A stretch of DNA of 64,000 bases from Chiua virens (GCA_019787685.1 JAHNUO010000001.1:2914001-2978000); one strand, 5' to 3'; shown: positions 1 to 13,858, numbered from the stretch's first letter. The notes: generated by a model not told the origin, from the sequence alone. Numbers and translations are program-made.

Positions 1-131
1 TAATACGGTTTGTTATGCTCTGTTGAATTCAAAAGCCTGAATAAAATACTAGCAATAATTATAAGATATGAATAACAGGTATGCGAGCAAAACGGCGTGG
101 ACGAGTCTTCATACTTTTAAGCAGCAAACTC

Positions 132-1145
132 TCAGTCAAAATGCATCCAGTGCCCTCTAACGCCCGTTCTACATTTCATGCAATCGGCACGCGGCCCCAT
201 CGTCACGCGATGCTTTCTCACCGTCGTCGGCACGTCAAGCGTCCTCGACGGTCGCGGTGACCCATCTGTCCGATCCTGCAACGTCCGCGACAGCGACGAT
301 GGCGGCAAACCCTGATCCTGCATCTGAGCATGACCCTTCCGCCCCACCCTCCGTCGTAAACTGAGTCTGTTGTGACGGCGTATCCGACGGGGTCGCCGGA
401 AGCAGAAAGATATCCGGCGGACAGAGCCGCTGCGCGCTGGTCAAAGACCCGGTCGATGACGCAGACTCGGTCGAGGACGAGGGTGGCTCCGTGAGCACGC
501 TAAACGGCGCAGGCGATGGCGCGTGCAGGCCATTCTGAACAAGCGTGGACGCCGGCGTGGTCGTGATATGTATCGAGGGGAGGTGGCTCCTCGCCGTCCA
601 TGGTCGTAAGCTGCCTGGATGAACATGTACGCGTAGCGCTTGGGTCTGTGGCTCCTCGTAGTCGACGGCCTACCCCAGACCCACGACCGTGAGCACCGTA
701 GTTGGTGGCAGACGCTGTACGCGTATACCGTGAGGGACTCACCATGTGCTCGTCCGTCCTGGTCTGAGCCACCGCGCCACTCCCCTCCATCGCAGACTGA
801 AACCCAACCGTAACCGAGAGCGGGCTCGCGATAGAAAGCTCCATTGCCTGTCTAACCCAGTCATCTTGGCCGGCCAATCGACGAGCCATCCCACCCTCAG
901 GTGCCGTGCACACGCGGCGGGCACCTTGCACCTCCCCACTGATCGGCGCGAGCGCTGGTCGTTTCTACAGGACAGACGGCATAAGCCAAACGTGAATAAA
1001 AATCCTCTGCTCGACATCGTGAAAAACACAAACGCACAGTTTGCCGCTCCTGTGTGGGCGAGCCAGGGGAACGCGGTCGTTTGATGGACGTAAAAGACAT
1101 AGGACGGAAGGTCGAGGGTGGGGAGTGCATGTCGACTTCCATCAT
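132..1145 (-). CDS. Conserved basidiomycete protein of unknown function, C-terminal CMKC motif
   Basis: I do not recognise a named family. The model starts at ATG 1145 (MMEVDMHSPPSTF) and has introns at about 965-1037 and 670-742, both GT-AG. The N-terminus carries a basic KRPRSPGSP stretch, and exon 2 has an EDDWVRQ-like segment (QDDWVRQAMELSI). The middle is Ser/Thr/Pro rich and looks disordered. The last residues, KHRVTMGPRADCMKCRTG followed by VRGHWMHFD, have the look of a conserved tail, with one C-x-x-C pair that could bind metal. To reach this tail one extra G must be skipped in the run at 342-345; without that the frame ends in unrelated residues. A nuclear or regulatory role would only be a guess. 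It is transcribed in the same direction as trehalose phosphorylase, 590 bp away. Confidence 0.6.
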
Positions 1146-1734
1146 ACCAACGAGGGTCTAGTGGCTCAGTGTTGTGGCGGATGTGGTTGGTGGTGAATCT
1201 GTCGAGTTCTTTGACCTCCGACACTCGGAGCACAGCACCGGCCACCGTGTACAGCCTGCCACAAACATTCATTACAGACAGTACTTAGACATTGGCATGC
1301 TCCGGCCACATACATAACCCAGCAGGCAAACGGCTCGCTGCAGCAGTCCATTATGATGGCAACGACGCGTACCAATACCAATCACCTCAGCGATCGCTCG
1401 GGGTGTGGTGATGCACCAAGACCACTCAGCTTATCTCGGTGCACCTGAAACTTGAGGACTCCCAAGTAAGGAGTCGCCACAGGTACAAAACCCTCCGTGA
1501 TGAAATGAATGATGGGCGGAATCCTCGAGTCGATAACGATGTCACCAACTGTTGGAAGTCTGATGCCAACGGCAGTTTGCGGCTAGTCTCTTATCGTCAG
1601 CAGCCCCTATCTCTAGGGCAACTCATTCAAGATCACGTATACACTTTACGATGGTATACTTGTACCCATCAAGCAACTACAATGCAACGACAGTAAACAA
1701 ATCGTACAGACAACATTTCTCTTGTGACATCCAT
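1146..1734. other. Intergenic, no gene seen
   Basis: This is the downstream flank of trehalose phosphorylase and the upstream flank of the 132-1145 gene. Short open frames here have no recognisable protein features and look like chance. Confidence 0.5.
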
Positions 1735-4377
1735 CTACCCTTGCAATTGCAACGAACCACGAGGCAACCTGGGCTCGCCTGGGAGGTACGGTTCCCCAGT
1801 CTCCTCTCTAAGCAAATCATTCAACCACGCTCCCTGAGGCTGGATCTTGACACCACGATTGTACATGACCGCAAGGTACATCCACGCTGCTGCGTTCCCG
1901 ACAGTGCTCACTTCGTCGGAAACGTGCGTCGCAGCGTATTGGCTCATCTTCTTGTATAGCGCTTCGTCCGTGTGAAGATCGTACAGGTATTTCGCGACGG
2001 CATCGTTGTCGCCCACTTCAGTCAAGTACCCAGACTTGCCGTGCTCGATCTGCAGGGGTATACCACCGGTGCGAGAGGCAACGACGGGGATGCCGGCATG
2101 GAGCGCCTCGGATACCTTGACTTCGAAACCTTCGCGCAGCGAAAGCTGGAGAGCGATCTTGGCATTCGCCATAAGAGCGTTGAGGACTAACATCACGACA
2201 GATCAGCAAGTTGATCAAGTGCTGCGAAAGATTCCTTACGTTGATCGCTCGGTGGGATACGCATAACGACGATATCTTTCGAGTACTGTTTGTAGTCTTC
2301 GGAAACGACCAGGTTCATGACCTGGTCGTAGATGATGCTGGCATCCGGGTCATCAACGGCACCGTGACCACAGATCAAGAGCTGAGGTGTCTCGCTCTCA
2401 GAGGTCTTGCCGGCAGCCGCCAAAAGTTTGCGGAGGCGAGAGTACGAGTCGATAACGTTGGGGATACCCTTGGAAGGATCGAAGCGCGCGACTTGGACAA
2501 TGTAGTCGCGAGCAGGCCACTTGAGCTCGTGCATCTTCTCCTTGACACACAAGCTACGGAACTCGCCCATGTAGTATTGAGAATCCCATGGGCCGAGGTG
2601 CTTGTTTAATCCATCGAGCCTACGAAGACATGTAAATGAGGCAGTCGTAGCGAAGAATTCAACTACTTACCAGTCGGTGGCAGCACCGAGGAGGGCCAGC
2701 TTGGGAGTGGGCACAGTCGCTAGGCACAAACTTGTTGACAGGGTGGACTGATGAACAAGTCGGCAAGCTGAATGTTCTTCCACAAGTACTGCCAGACTCC
2801 CTCCTGTGGGGAACCCTTTTGTTGAACGAGATCACTGCGGATCTCGATGTGCGAGCGGTAGACGATGGGAAGTTCGGGTCTGACCTTCTTGATGAGGGGG
2901 ATCAGACCGGGCATCTGTGGGTCGTCTGTGGCGTCCATGAGAGACATACCAGGGAGCGGATGAGGGACACTGACCGATGAAGGCGACATCAACACCACCA
3001 GGAGAAAGTGGTCCACCCTCGGCAGTCCACCTGAGACCGTTCTTCAAGATCCAGGCATCGAACTGAGCCTTGGCTTCGTCCGTAAGGCGCAGGTCAGGCG
3101 CTGCGACACCTTGCAAGATGTTGTGGTTGTTTTTCGTGGTACGGAAGACGCTTGGCGACGGGTTAGGGACATACCTGATCAGGGAAAAGGGGGTCAATTT
3201 GCCATGCGTGCGGGGGAAAAATAAAAGCCAAAGATGGACAAATGAGCGACACCCACCATGCGACGTCGACATCCAATGCCGTCAAGAACCTGATCAAGGC
3301 ATGACGCATCTAGACAACCATGAATTGAGCAAAATGAACTGTTGCCTTTTGTGGGTGCAACTTACAAGAGCGACTCCACCTGGATCGCCATCACCAATAA
3401 GCGACCCCGATCATCAAGCTGATTTAGATATACGCACCTCCCTGTGGGGTAGATGAGAAGAAACCGATCTTGACTTTTTTCTCGCGCAGCTCATCGGCAA
3501 GCTTGATCACAGCGTTCCAGGTACCCTGTCCGACAGATTTACGGTACACATCGAGATCATCGATCAGATGAATCTTGCCAGCCTGGTCGACAGTGACCTG
3601 GTTACGGGGACCGATGCTCAGACGGGGATTGTTGTTGGGACCGTAGTACATGAGACATTTGCGAGCGGCAGAGTCAGCTTGCTCGTCGAGTGTGCGGGGG
3701 ATAGGTAACTTGGTGTTGACGCCCGCTTGGAGGTTGTTCTGATCAAGGAGAGGAGAAGCGTCGACAAAGACGGTGGGGGTCTCAGCTCCAGAGGGAACAT
3801 AGGAACCAGTGGTGGAGGAGATACGGTGTTTGATGTTGGGGCTAGTGAGGGAGTCAGTGTGGAAGGGCTTGATGTTGAAGACGATGGGGACGATGTCATG
3901 TTCGAACCAAAGACGAGTGCAGAGGTTGGGGGACTGATAGGATTGATTCAGCACAGATGTCGGGATCAAAGAGAGCAAACGACGGATACCTCTTTAAGGA
4001 GACTGAGGGTGACGCCGGCACCGAGGAACTTGCAGAGGTGTCCCTGGGAAAATTTTTTGAACGTGTCGAGAACGTGATTCTCGATCTCGGTAGCGTTTTT
4101 CGCAGGGGTGGCTGGATTGTATGGGATGATGGTGGACGCGAAATCGGTGCTGTAGACCGAGTCATGAATAGAGATGGCGATCTCGAAGGATTTGCCGCCG
4201 ACAAGGACTGCGCCGGCGACACCAGCCCACATTGGCTGGATAAGTAGATCAAGATCATGTCGTCGGCCGATGGTGACGACTTACGGTGAGACTGGAGAAA
4301 GTGGCAGCGGCAGAGAGCCTGTCTCTGACATGGGCAGAACCCTTTGATTGGAAATCTAAGTTGATGTGGGTGGACAT
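1735..4377 (-). CDS. Trehalose phosphorylase (configuration-retaining, GT4 family)
   Basis: Cytosolic enzyme (EC 2.4.1.231 type) that reversibly converts trehalose plus phosphate to glucose and alpha-glucose 1-phosphate. It is the main trehalose enzyme of mushrooms. The start at 4377 gives MSTHINLDFQSKGSAHVRDR, and exon 1 ends at 4285. Recognisable blocks follow: LVGGKSFEIAISIHDS, the WYVPNPSPSVFRTTKNNHN region, IYRSHIEIRSDLV-like text (IVYRSHIEIRSDLV), FDPSKGIPNVIDSY, and the GT4 nucleotide-sugar motif EGFEVKVSEALHAGIPVVAS. There are about seven short introns and the product is about 730 residues, as expected. One oddity is two extra bases at 2747 and 2715, only 32 bp apart. Without skipping them, the conserved ADLFIS segment runs into a stop at PPCQQVCA; with them skipped, the family reading returns through LALLGAATDW. 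The gene is divergent from the TFIIB-like gene. Confidence 0.95.
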
Positions 4378-4759
4378 GGTGGCAGGGGAGTGAAAAAGTG
4401 AGAGGAAGGGGAGGCTATTTATTAAGTGGGATGATATGGGAGGGATACCAGATGTGATGAAGTTCGCTTCAGGGCCCCGAAGTGCGTGCGATGGCTACAG
4501 AACGGCTTTGGGGGTTGCAGAACTGGGAGCGAGACAGATCTGGGAACAAATTAGGGGAAGACCCTGAACACATATCTGGATATGACAGAAAAGATCAGTT
4601 CCACTTGGATAACGGTGATGGAAATAGGCGTTAAGAAGGACCTTGTGCGGACAAGACTCGGAATTCTCTAAACAGAGTTTACGGGGTCTCCTGATGAACA
4701 ACCACGCGCTCGTGTGATGCAGCGGTGACCCCAGACACGCCTTCAATGACGCCTCTGCG
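4378..4759. promoter_or_regulatory. Divergent promoter region, trehalose phosphorylase / TFIIB-like gene
   Basis: 382 bp separate the two start codons. On the minus strand a TATA-like element (ATAAATAG) lies near 4418, about 40 bp upstream of the trehalose phosphorylase ATG. Nothing else is recognised. Confidence 0.45.
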
Positions 4760-6633
4760 ATGCGTTGTCGTGAATGCGACGCTACTCAGCTCATCTACGA
4801 TGATGTCGGCTCCCTCGTCTGCACAAACTGCGGTACCCTCGCAGACCCCGCACAGGCAGTCCTTGTATACCACCACAATGACACCACCGTCTCACATCCC
4901 GGCGCACCTCGCACCAGCAAGGGCTGGCATTTGGCCCAGACGAAGCAGGACCGCGACAGAAAGAACGCCGTGCGGGGATCTCTCCCATGCTGTCCATATG
5001 CTTGACTAATACTCGCCTCAGTTCGCCATGAGCACTTTCATCAACTCCATACTCTCAAGGCTGAACAACCCCGGTCTGTCCCCACGCGCGGAAGCCATAT
5101 TCACACAGGCCATGGCAAATGGCCACTACAGGTGGGGACGAAAGGCGAAACTTGTTGCCGGCGCCTCGATAGCCATCGCTCTCCGCGAGGCACGCAAATC
5201 AGATTCCCTCCGTGACATCGCCTTCCTTCTTGACGACTCCACAGTTTCCCTCTCGCGAACCTTCCAGTCCGTGGTGTCCCTCCTCGATTTCTCTCTCGCT
5301 TCCATAGATCCTGCTGTGCATCTTCCCATCCTCCACGCGTACCTGCAGTCAATTATCCACCCCGAAACCTTGTCCCCGACCCCTCCTTCTCAGCTCCCAA
5401 AATCTCTCGTGTCCGCCCTCACACCGCTCTCACTGCAGACCGCCGTTCGCACAGCAACCGCGCTGTCCCAGATCATCTTGGATCATTCGCCACCCTTGGC
5501 CCTCACACACCTTCCCACACCACCGACTGCTTGCGCGTTGCTCATCCTTGGTCTAGAGGCCGAAGCGCACGCGCCACTCCCACATCTTGGGGAACTCACA
5601 CGTACTCTTGGCACCCGATTCGCCCTCGCTCACGGCGTCGTTTCCTCCCGCTACAAAATTATATATGACCTAATTGAGGAATGGATCCGTCATGTACCCT
5701 GGTTGGACCACTTTGTGTACAAAGGTCGGGGCCGTGGCGCCACCGCTCGTTCGAGAATTCCAAAACGAGCGATTGTTGCCAGGGGCATCAAAGATGTCAT
5801 CCAGTTCCATGAAGAGATATGGTTCAGTCGCATGCAGAACCAAGAAAAAGTAAAATTGGATTTGGAGCTTGACGCGACGGAAGAAGTGGAAGATCAAGGT
5901 GATAAGGACGGTATGAACCCGCTGACGGTCGCGTCGTCGAACCTTGTCGTCGAACCACTACCCGGAAAACGGCGCAAGGTGGAGCGGAAGGGTGATGCGA
6001 TGCAAGCTGCGTACCAACTGTTGACCGACCCGTTATCATCTCGCTCGCTTGACGCAGCTACGTCCAATGGCGAAAAATCCCTGTTGACTCTTTTTTCTCC
6101 TGAGGAACTCGCCCGAGCCCGAGGTACTGTTCCCACTCGTCTTCAGATGCTCGTGGCATCCCGCGGAGGAAGCACTGAAGAGGCTATTGCGGACGAAGAA
6201 CTTTTCGCTGTTGGCGAACTAGAAGGGTTACTGAGGACCGAACAAGAGCGAGAAGCGCTTCGGCCGCTATTCCGGCTAAACTGGGATGAAGACGTGTCAG
6301 AGGAACAAGGTACTACCCATCGTAAAACCCCCCCGACCGAGACGAACCGAGGTGCCAAACGTGTGGATATGGACGCATTTGCGCGTCTCCTCGGCGAAGG
6401 TGTCGACGGTGACAGTACCGACGACGTGGATATCGGATCACTGGATGCAGAGAAGGATGCTTCGCTTGTGGGATCGGGACGAGTATATGCGCCATGCTTC
6501 CGGTTACGAGATCGCCACGGATGACGCCGAGCTTGTCAGTGATTGGCAACCTGCATCTCCCGACGATCGTAGTGATGGATTTGGTGCATTTCGTCATCGC
6601 GCGGTTGAAGATATGTATGACGAAGAGCTCTAA
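4760..6633 (+). CDS. TFIIB/BRF-like transcription factor (zinc ribbon plus cyclin-like fold)
   Basis: The start at 4760 gives MRCRECDATQLIYDD, a TFIIB-type zinc ribbon with C-x2-C at residues 3-6 and a second pair, CTNC, at residues 22-25. The intron is at 4970-5021. Exon 2 carries a cyclin-like helical block, RWGRKAKLVAGASIAIALRE then SLRDIAFLLDDSTVSLSRTF, which resembles a TFIIB/BRF cyclin repeat. The C-terminal half is acidic. Such proteins recruit RNA polymerase II or III to promoters, and the acidic tail suggests the TFIIIB side, but I cannot assign it to Brf1 or Brf2. The frame shifts by +1 at the TT of 6466-6467. After that point the tail WDRDEYMRHASGYEIATDD to DMYDEEL is read, ending at 6633. 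Without the shift a short unrelated tail ends at 6524. Confidence 0.7.
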
Positions 6634-6992
6634 TTCTTGGTCCGTTTATCACCCTTCAGGGTCCGATAGTTTTTCGTCATGTATACTATTTTGCACGGAT
6701 GTGAGATATGGCGTCATTGATTGATGGTGGTGTGGTCCTCTTTCTGACGCAGTGTCCTTGGTCCGTCAAGATGTCATTAGACCTCTGAGTGTCTGCAAAT
6801 ATGGTATGGAACCAAAACGGTACATGCTTCGAACATATCTCGCTCAATAAGCGGATCGATGAATAGAATACAGTGAGGCCTACAAACTAGGCAGTCAAAA
6901 CGACCACGGTGTGGTACTAGAACATTCCATCAGGCTCGCCACCGTCCTCGTGTCCTGCATCTTATCCAACCTGATCTCTTCTCTGAGATCGA
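6634..6992. other. Convergent intergenic spacer
   Basis: This lies between two converging genes and presumably holds both 3' UTRs. No open frame or RNA gene is seen. Confidence 0.5.
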
Positions 6993-8358
6993 TCATGTGT
7001 GAGGGCTAAACCCCTTTGGGAACACCTGTCGAACGTTGATGTTAATTCGAGTGTTCTGCATATAGTCTTTATAAGGTTCCCAATCTATGACGTTGCCATC
7101 GTCATTCGGATGGCGCGAGAAGTGATCTGGCAGTGTTGATTCCAGTATTCTCGGGACGCCTTGAGATAAGATGAGTCCGGTTTCGAGTGATGATGGAGTG
7201 ACAGACCATGATAAGCGCGGCGACAGGCGGGCCCAGACATGATCAAGATGTCGCCGGATCGGAGGATGATCGGGATCGGTTCCGTGTCCCGAGTGAGACC
7301 ACCGATAAGAAAGATGGCTGCGTTTCCTATTCTGTCGGGCGTATGAGCAAGAATTAAAGACGAGTGTACGTGCTCACGAAATGGATACGAGGGGGGAAGT
7401 CGCACAGACTTCTGAGCGGTCGACATGGGCCATGAGTGTATCCTGACAGGGGTGTCGATCAAAGATGGTACCGCGACACGAGCGAATCTACCTTTGTCTG
7501 ATAAAAGTTGACGATGCCAGCATCTGGTTCTGGTAGAGGGGTAAGATCGGATGGTGTGAACGAATCGCGGGACGAACCATAGGTGTCTTTCCAGGTTCTC
7601 CAGTCGTCGTCTCCCCACCCTTGGAGGTCATCTTCACTGAATACTGCCTCCCAAGGTACGGTTCCGACTGCGCGTTTGCAGATGGATTGGAGAAAGGGGT
7701 CGATTTCGCCTTTGCCTCTGGAGAAATCGTATTGCTTGCTACTCCAGTGATATGACCAGCCGATATTGGCCCATCGGAGTTTCGATACGAGATCGGAAGG
7801 GGGACGGTCTGTGACGGTCGTCGATGGTTCCGGGGGAGGCTTAGGTAGGGACTGGAGGGAGGCGAAGTTGTCTACAGATGCAGGATCATTGTAGATGAGC
7901 TGTCGTGGGCCTGAAGAGGGTGGGGTCAAGGGAGTGCTAGCGAGCGACGCTTTCGTTCGAATTAGGGCACGGGATTGGAGATGAGAGTTCCAGATGCCGT
8001 CTGGCGGGATGACGTAGTGGGCATCGAGGTTTGTTTCGTTTGGATGACGTGCATGATCACGGAGCGACCATCTGACTAGGCGTCGTTGATCTTGTGGAGA
8101 GATGAAAGCGGGCAAGAGTACCAGTCCTAAATGGGTGTCAATCGCGCATGGTTCTCGTCGTCTGGCCACCTCACCTGGTACTGCGGGTAAAATGAACGCG
8201 TCTTCCGATATTCGACTAGGACCAAGAAAGGGGGAAGCGAGGTCGAGTACATCGGATAGATCTGGAGGGGGACATTTCGCCTTGTATTTCTTTTCTGCGG
8301 CTCTGAACGGAGACCAATTCATTGTCTTACTTGCACCAAACAATGACAAACTCGGCAT
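6993..8358 (-). CDS. ALKBH1: ALKBH1-like Fe(II)/2-oxoglutarate dioxygenase
   Basis: AlkB-family oxygenase. Members related to ALKBH1 demethylate tRNA and DNA bases, partly in mitochondria. The start at 8358 gives MPSLSLFGASKTMNW. Exon 1 covers the N-terminal part, with WANIGWSYHWSSKQYDFS and PDAGIVNFYQTK just before the core. Exon 2 has the metal-binding H-x-D in DTLMAHVDRSEV. The next exon reads GNAAIFLIGG and RSGDILIMSGPACRRAYH. After an intron with a GTCTGT donor, the last exon gives GVPRILE and ends RININVRQVFPKGFSPHT at the stop 6993-6995. The distal His (AYHG) and the Arg pair of RININVR complete the expected active site. Reading straight through the last intron would instead stop at 7085 and lose the essential Arg. 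All three introns are in phase and no frame break is seen. The start codon is only 36 bp from that of LETM1. Confidence 0.9.
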
Positions 8359-8394
8359 GTAACTTGTGTGATCCCGTTCTCGTCTATACTGTCC
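8359..8394. promoter_or_regulatory. Very short divergent promoter, ALKBH1-like / LETM1
   Basis: Only 36 bp separate the two ATG codons, so the 5' UTRs almost certainly overlap and each promoter must lie partly within the other gene's transcribed region. Confidence 0.6.
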
Positions 8395-10567
<2,173 letters not shown>

Positions 10568-10930
10568 TCGATGTCGTGGGTTGACACCAACACACCTTTA
10601 ATTTAGTAGACTAATAGACATCATATACTCAACACTGCTTCGCCTTTTTTTTGGCATTTGATGATATACTATTAGACCCTCGGACTGTCCGATTTTCGAC
10701 TGAGCGAGACTCGAGCGTCCAGACGAGTCCTTGTCACAGTCGCGATGCCACGATATGATCAAGATGTCCGACGTCCGAGTAGTCCGAGGTATACTCCAAC
10801 TTCCAGCAAAATGTATACAAGATCAACACAGCAAATCCGAGATATATATACTAACCATGCGTAGTCGCGTAAGCGCTCTGAGCACTGAGCACTGGCAGCA
10901 TCTAGAAGTACAAGTCATCATGCATCATCT
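10568..10930. other. Convergent intergenic spacer
   Basis: This separates the 3' ends of LETM1 and the SRA-domain gene. No coding or RNA signal is seen. Confidence 0.5.
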
Positions 10931-12503
10931 TCAATCCTCATCTACGTCCGACCCTTCGGCATCAGATTCGTCCTCGTCGTCCTCGTCTCCATCCTCGTTC
11001 TTGACAGGGATAGATGATTGACCTGGTAGACGCTAGAGGACCAAGAAGTATCATCACCAAGACCGAGATCCGAGCCGACTCACCACAAACGCGAATTTGC
11101 ACACCAAGAAACCACCTTTGTTGAGCCCCCTTTCTTGCCAATACTGTACGTGCACACTAGTCCGTCACCATTCACAGTCCATATAAGTGAGTGCCTACCT
11201 TCTTCACGACGTACAAGCCGTCATAGCGATAGCTGAGGTCAGACTGGATGAGAGACGGTAAATAAAAAGATCCGGTCGTTCTTACCCTTCGCTTGGCCCA
11301 TATTTCGTTCGAAGTTTGTATCCTCTGATCACACGAATAGGTTTGCCCGTCTCCACGGAGCGCTTTGGAGGAAATACGTTTAGCAGATGGAATGGCAAAG
11401 ATCATACTCGCGTGGAAATGATCTTACCTTGAGTGCCTTGTTGTGATTGTGTTCGAACGATTGGTCAAAGCTTTGTTCTGCGGTCCGAAGCTGCCGACGT
11501 AGTCAGATTCAGTTTCGGTAGTCAGGCTAGTAACGCACGTTCTTGGGAGCTGCTTTCGTCCCTTTGAGGTCCCTACCACCTGTGACGACGAATATAAGTT
11601 ACAATTTCGCGTAAGAAATGCCCGAGGTAAAATTCCAACTTTCCTGCTCCCGTATACGTGCTAATGGGGCAAAACGTGAATGGTCTGATGTGTCAGGACG
11701 GGTACGTTTGACTCACAATGCATAACCTTCATCAACGTCAGTCGTCGTAGCCCCCCGAAAGAGCAACGGAGTAAGCCCCATCCGGACCTGGAGCAATGCC
11801 ACCCACCCATGGACTTCATGATTTGAAAAACGATGAGTATAAACGGCGAAATATGAGACCCATCGTGACTCACGCGTGAATGGCATCATTTGAACATTCC
11901 TCCCTTCAACATCTAGTTCAGCAACATCCAAACAGACCTGAAAAGGAGATGCGACTACCTCGAAGCCCACCACGACCCGACTTCAATTCCCGGAATTGAT
12001 CCATATGTTTTCCTACACGTCCAACGAATGGCTCAGTCTCGATATCTTGGAAACGGCGCGTCCTATGCTCACGGGTTGTGTTGTCTCTGACGTTTCTCTC
12101 CTCTTGACCTTATCCTCGACGATCACCTTTGTAGAAATAGGCCGTGGTGTACCACGAGACCGTTCGACGCGTGTTACCGCATCTGCAGGCTTTCCCTGCA
12201 ATGCGCGTACTTCGCCTCCGGACCTCTGTTGACGCATCCGGGTTAGGCACCACGTTTTCGTCGTTCGCGACGCGTGCAGTCTTTGCATGGGACTTTGAGT
12301 CCGCGTCGAAATCCCGTATCTGAGTCCGCCTCTGCCTTTCTTTTGTTGCCAGCAACGCCGGCGGATGGTTTGGATGTCTTGGTAATTTTACGACGCGTCT
12401 CCTTGGGTTCGACGACGGGCTTCAGCTTCTGCACTTGGAGTTGCGCGAGTAACTCCTTGTTACGCGCAATGTTGGCTTCCCGTTCTTCAGCGTAGGATAA
12501 CAT
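10931..12503 (-). CDS. SRA/YDG-domain protein (probable methyl-CpG or hemimethyl-DNA reader)
   Basis: The start at 12503 gives MLSYAEEREANIARNKELLA, the E-x-x-x-I-x-R-N helix common in fungal chromatin proteins. A basic Lys/Arg linker with RRRSTRIAGK follows. The SRA/YDG domain is then spread over several small exons: KTYGSIPGIEVGSWW, CSNDAIHA, GPDGAYSVALSGGYDD, DVDEGYA, GRDLKGTKAAPKNVR, EQSFDQSFEHNHNKALK, KPIRVIRGYKLRTKYGPSEG, YRYDGLYVVKK, GLNKGGFLVCKFAF. The tail is acidic and ends at 10931. SRA domains flip 5-methylcytosine, and stand-alone versions occur in basidiomycetes. At least three +1 frame breaks are needed, at the run 12313-12315, near 12190, and at 11740 inside SGGYDD/DVDEGYA. 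A fourth is likely near 12015-12030. The gene may be decaying or poorly sequenced. Confidence 0.82.
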
Positions 12504-12999
12504 CGTTCTTGTAGCGTTCGTCTGAAATGTATAGCACGCTGATAAGTGTCTGGAAGTGAAGGTAGTGCACACTCGAACCATCTTTCTCGATTACATATAT
12601 CTCGGTGCTTTTTGTGTCACTACCCCGGTTATGTAAATCTTGGTCCACTAGCTATATTCAAACTACTGGATGGTGAACTTGAACAAGACTTTGGGTATAT
12701 GACAACTACCACGCTGAAGTTCCCAAGAAGTACCGGAGCGGTGCCTGACCGATTTATCCTGCTGCAAAATGACAAGAGATGAACAACTAGTGTCAAGGTG
12801 TGGGTGTGGGTGTGTGGAGGATAGCATGCTTGGGACGCAAGACATCAAGACAGCAACGAGTCATAAATCATGATAACCGTGAGTGGGACGACGAGGAGCC
12901 GTGAGGTGAGCCCAAGGATATTTTTACTACATATGTGTATGATCGGATAGAAGCGAGGAACTGTGGTGACTGGAATCAGGGACGTGACCAAGAACCCCG
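12504..12999. other. Intergenic, no gene seen
   Basis: Upstream of the SRA gene and downstream of SHR3. It contains a short TG-rich run near 12799-12813 and nothing coding that I can support. Confidence 0.5.
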
Positions 13000-13753
13000 T
13001 CAATGTTGATCCTGTGGAACGCCACTTGACACGACAGGGGCTGCCTTGGTCTGCCTAGACTCGGCAGTGTCCTTTTCTTCCAAATAGGGTGTGTCATCTC
13101 CGTCGGAGAGTTCGGCCCACCAACGGCCCGCTTGGAGGATCAAGACGCCGGTAAGCGCCACGCTGCAAACGAGGTGATTCGACGCGAGGTCTAGCGTTGG
13201 TGAACGGAGCGCACGTGGAAATGCGTCCTTTGCAGTGTGTATTGGGATAGATGTGAACTTTTCACATAGGCCTGGAGACAAGGGTAGGTCACATGCTAGA
13301 CTGGGCGCAACTGCACAAGGACGTACTTGGGAGGACGGAGTGCATGTACAAAATGACGGTTATTCCGTAGAGGACTGAAGAGCCTTTAGACAAAGCCTGG
13401 ATCATTCAAGTGTATGACGCACATATACTTCCGCCATCGAACATGAGGTTACCCGCTTCACCGTCTCGGAAGCTCCAGAAGATGGTCGTGCCACCAAGGG
13501 CGGCGATGGCAAGCAAAACGTAGAGGACTTGTACGGGCCCTTTTGTCAGTATGGAGTAATACGAGGCGGCTGTCCACAAATGCTCATCGGTAATGGGGGA
13601 CTTCCAGAGCGTCAGTGAGTCTGCGATCCAGTGGGTAAACAGGGAACCTGTAACGACAAAGAAATGAGGTCGACTGAGACTCAAAGCTGGTGAGGGTGAT
13701 ATACCAAGTAGAAAAGAAGTAACGCATACGACGATGCTGGCTCGTACTGCCAT
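13000..13753 (-). CDS. SHR3: SHR3-type ER chaperone for amino-acid permeases
   Basis: Integral ER membrane protein that helps polytopic amino-acid permeases fold and leave the ER. The start at 13753 gives MAVRASIVVCVTSFLLG, the first membrane span. After an intron comes LFTHWIADSLTLWKSPITDE, a strongly conserved block. Further blocks are HLWTAASYYSILTKGPVQVL, the span YVLLAIAALGGTTIFWSF, GNLMFDGGSI, LYGITVILYMHSVLP, then LRSPTLDLASNHLVCSVALT and GVLILQAGRWWAEL. The acidic tail ends QDQH at 13000. Four membrane segments and about 200 residues match the family. All introns are in phase and no frame break is seen. It is divergent from the RsfS-like gene (105 bp) and lies 1.4 kb from an amino-acid permease, its natural client class. 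Confidence 0.95.
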
Positions 13754-13858
13754 GACTTTGTTGTGGTCGTGTGCTAGGGCGCCGGCAAAATCACAGGACT
13801 GTTCAAGTCGGCAGCTGCCGGTTCAGACTAGGCTTCCGATTGGCTCAAGTACAGCTTC
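13754..13858. promoter_or_regulatory. Short divergent promoter, SHR3 / RsfS-like
   Basis: 105 bp between the two start codons. No specific motif is recognised. Confidence 0.5.

Noticed and set aside
7085..7200. Earlier stop for the ALKBH1-like gene at 7085
   Set aside because: It requires reading through an intron. Splicing gives the conserved RININVR tail and a stop at 6993-6995.
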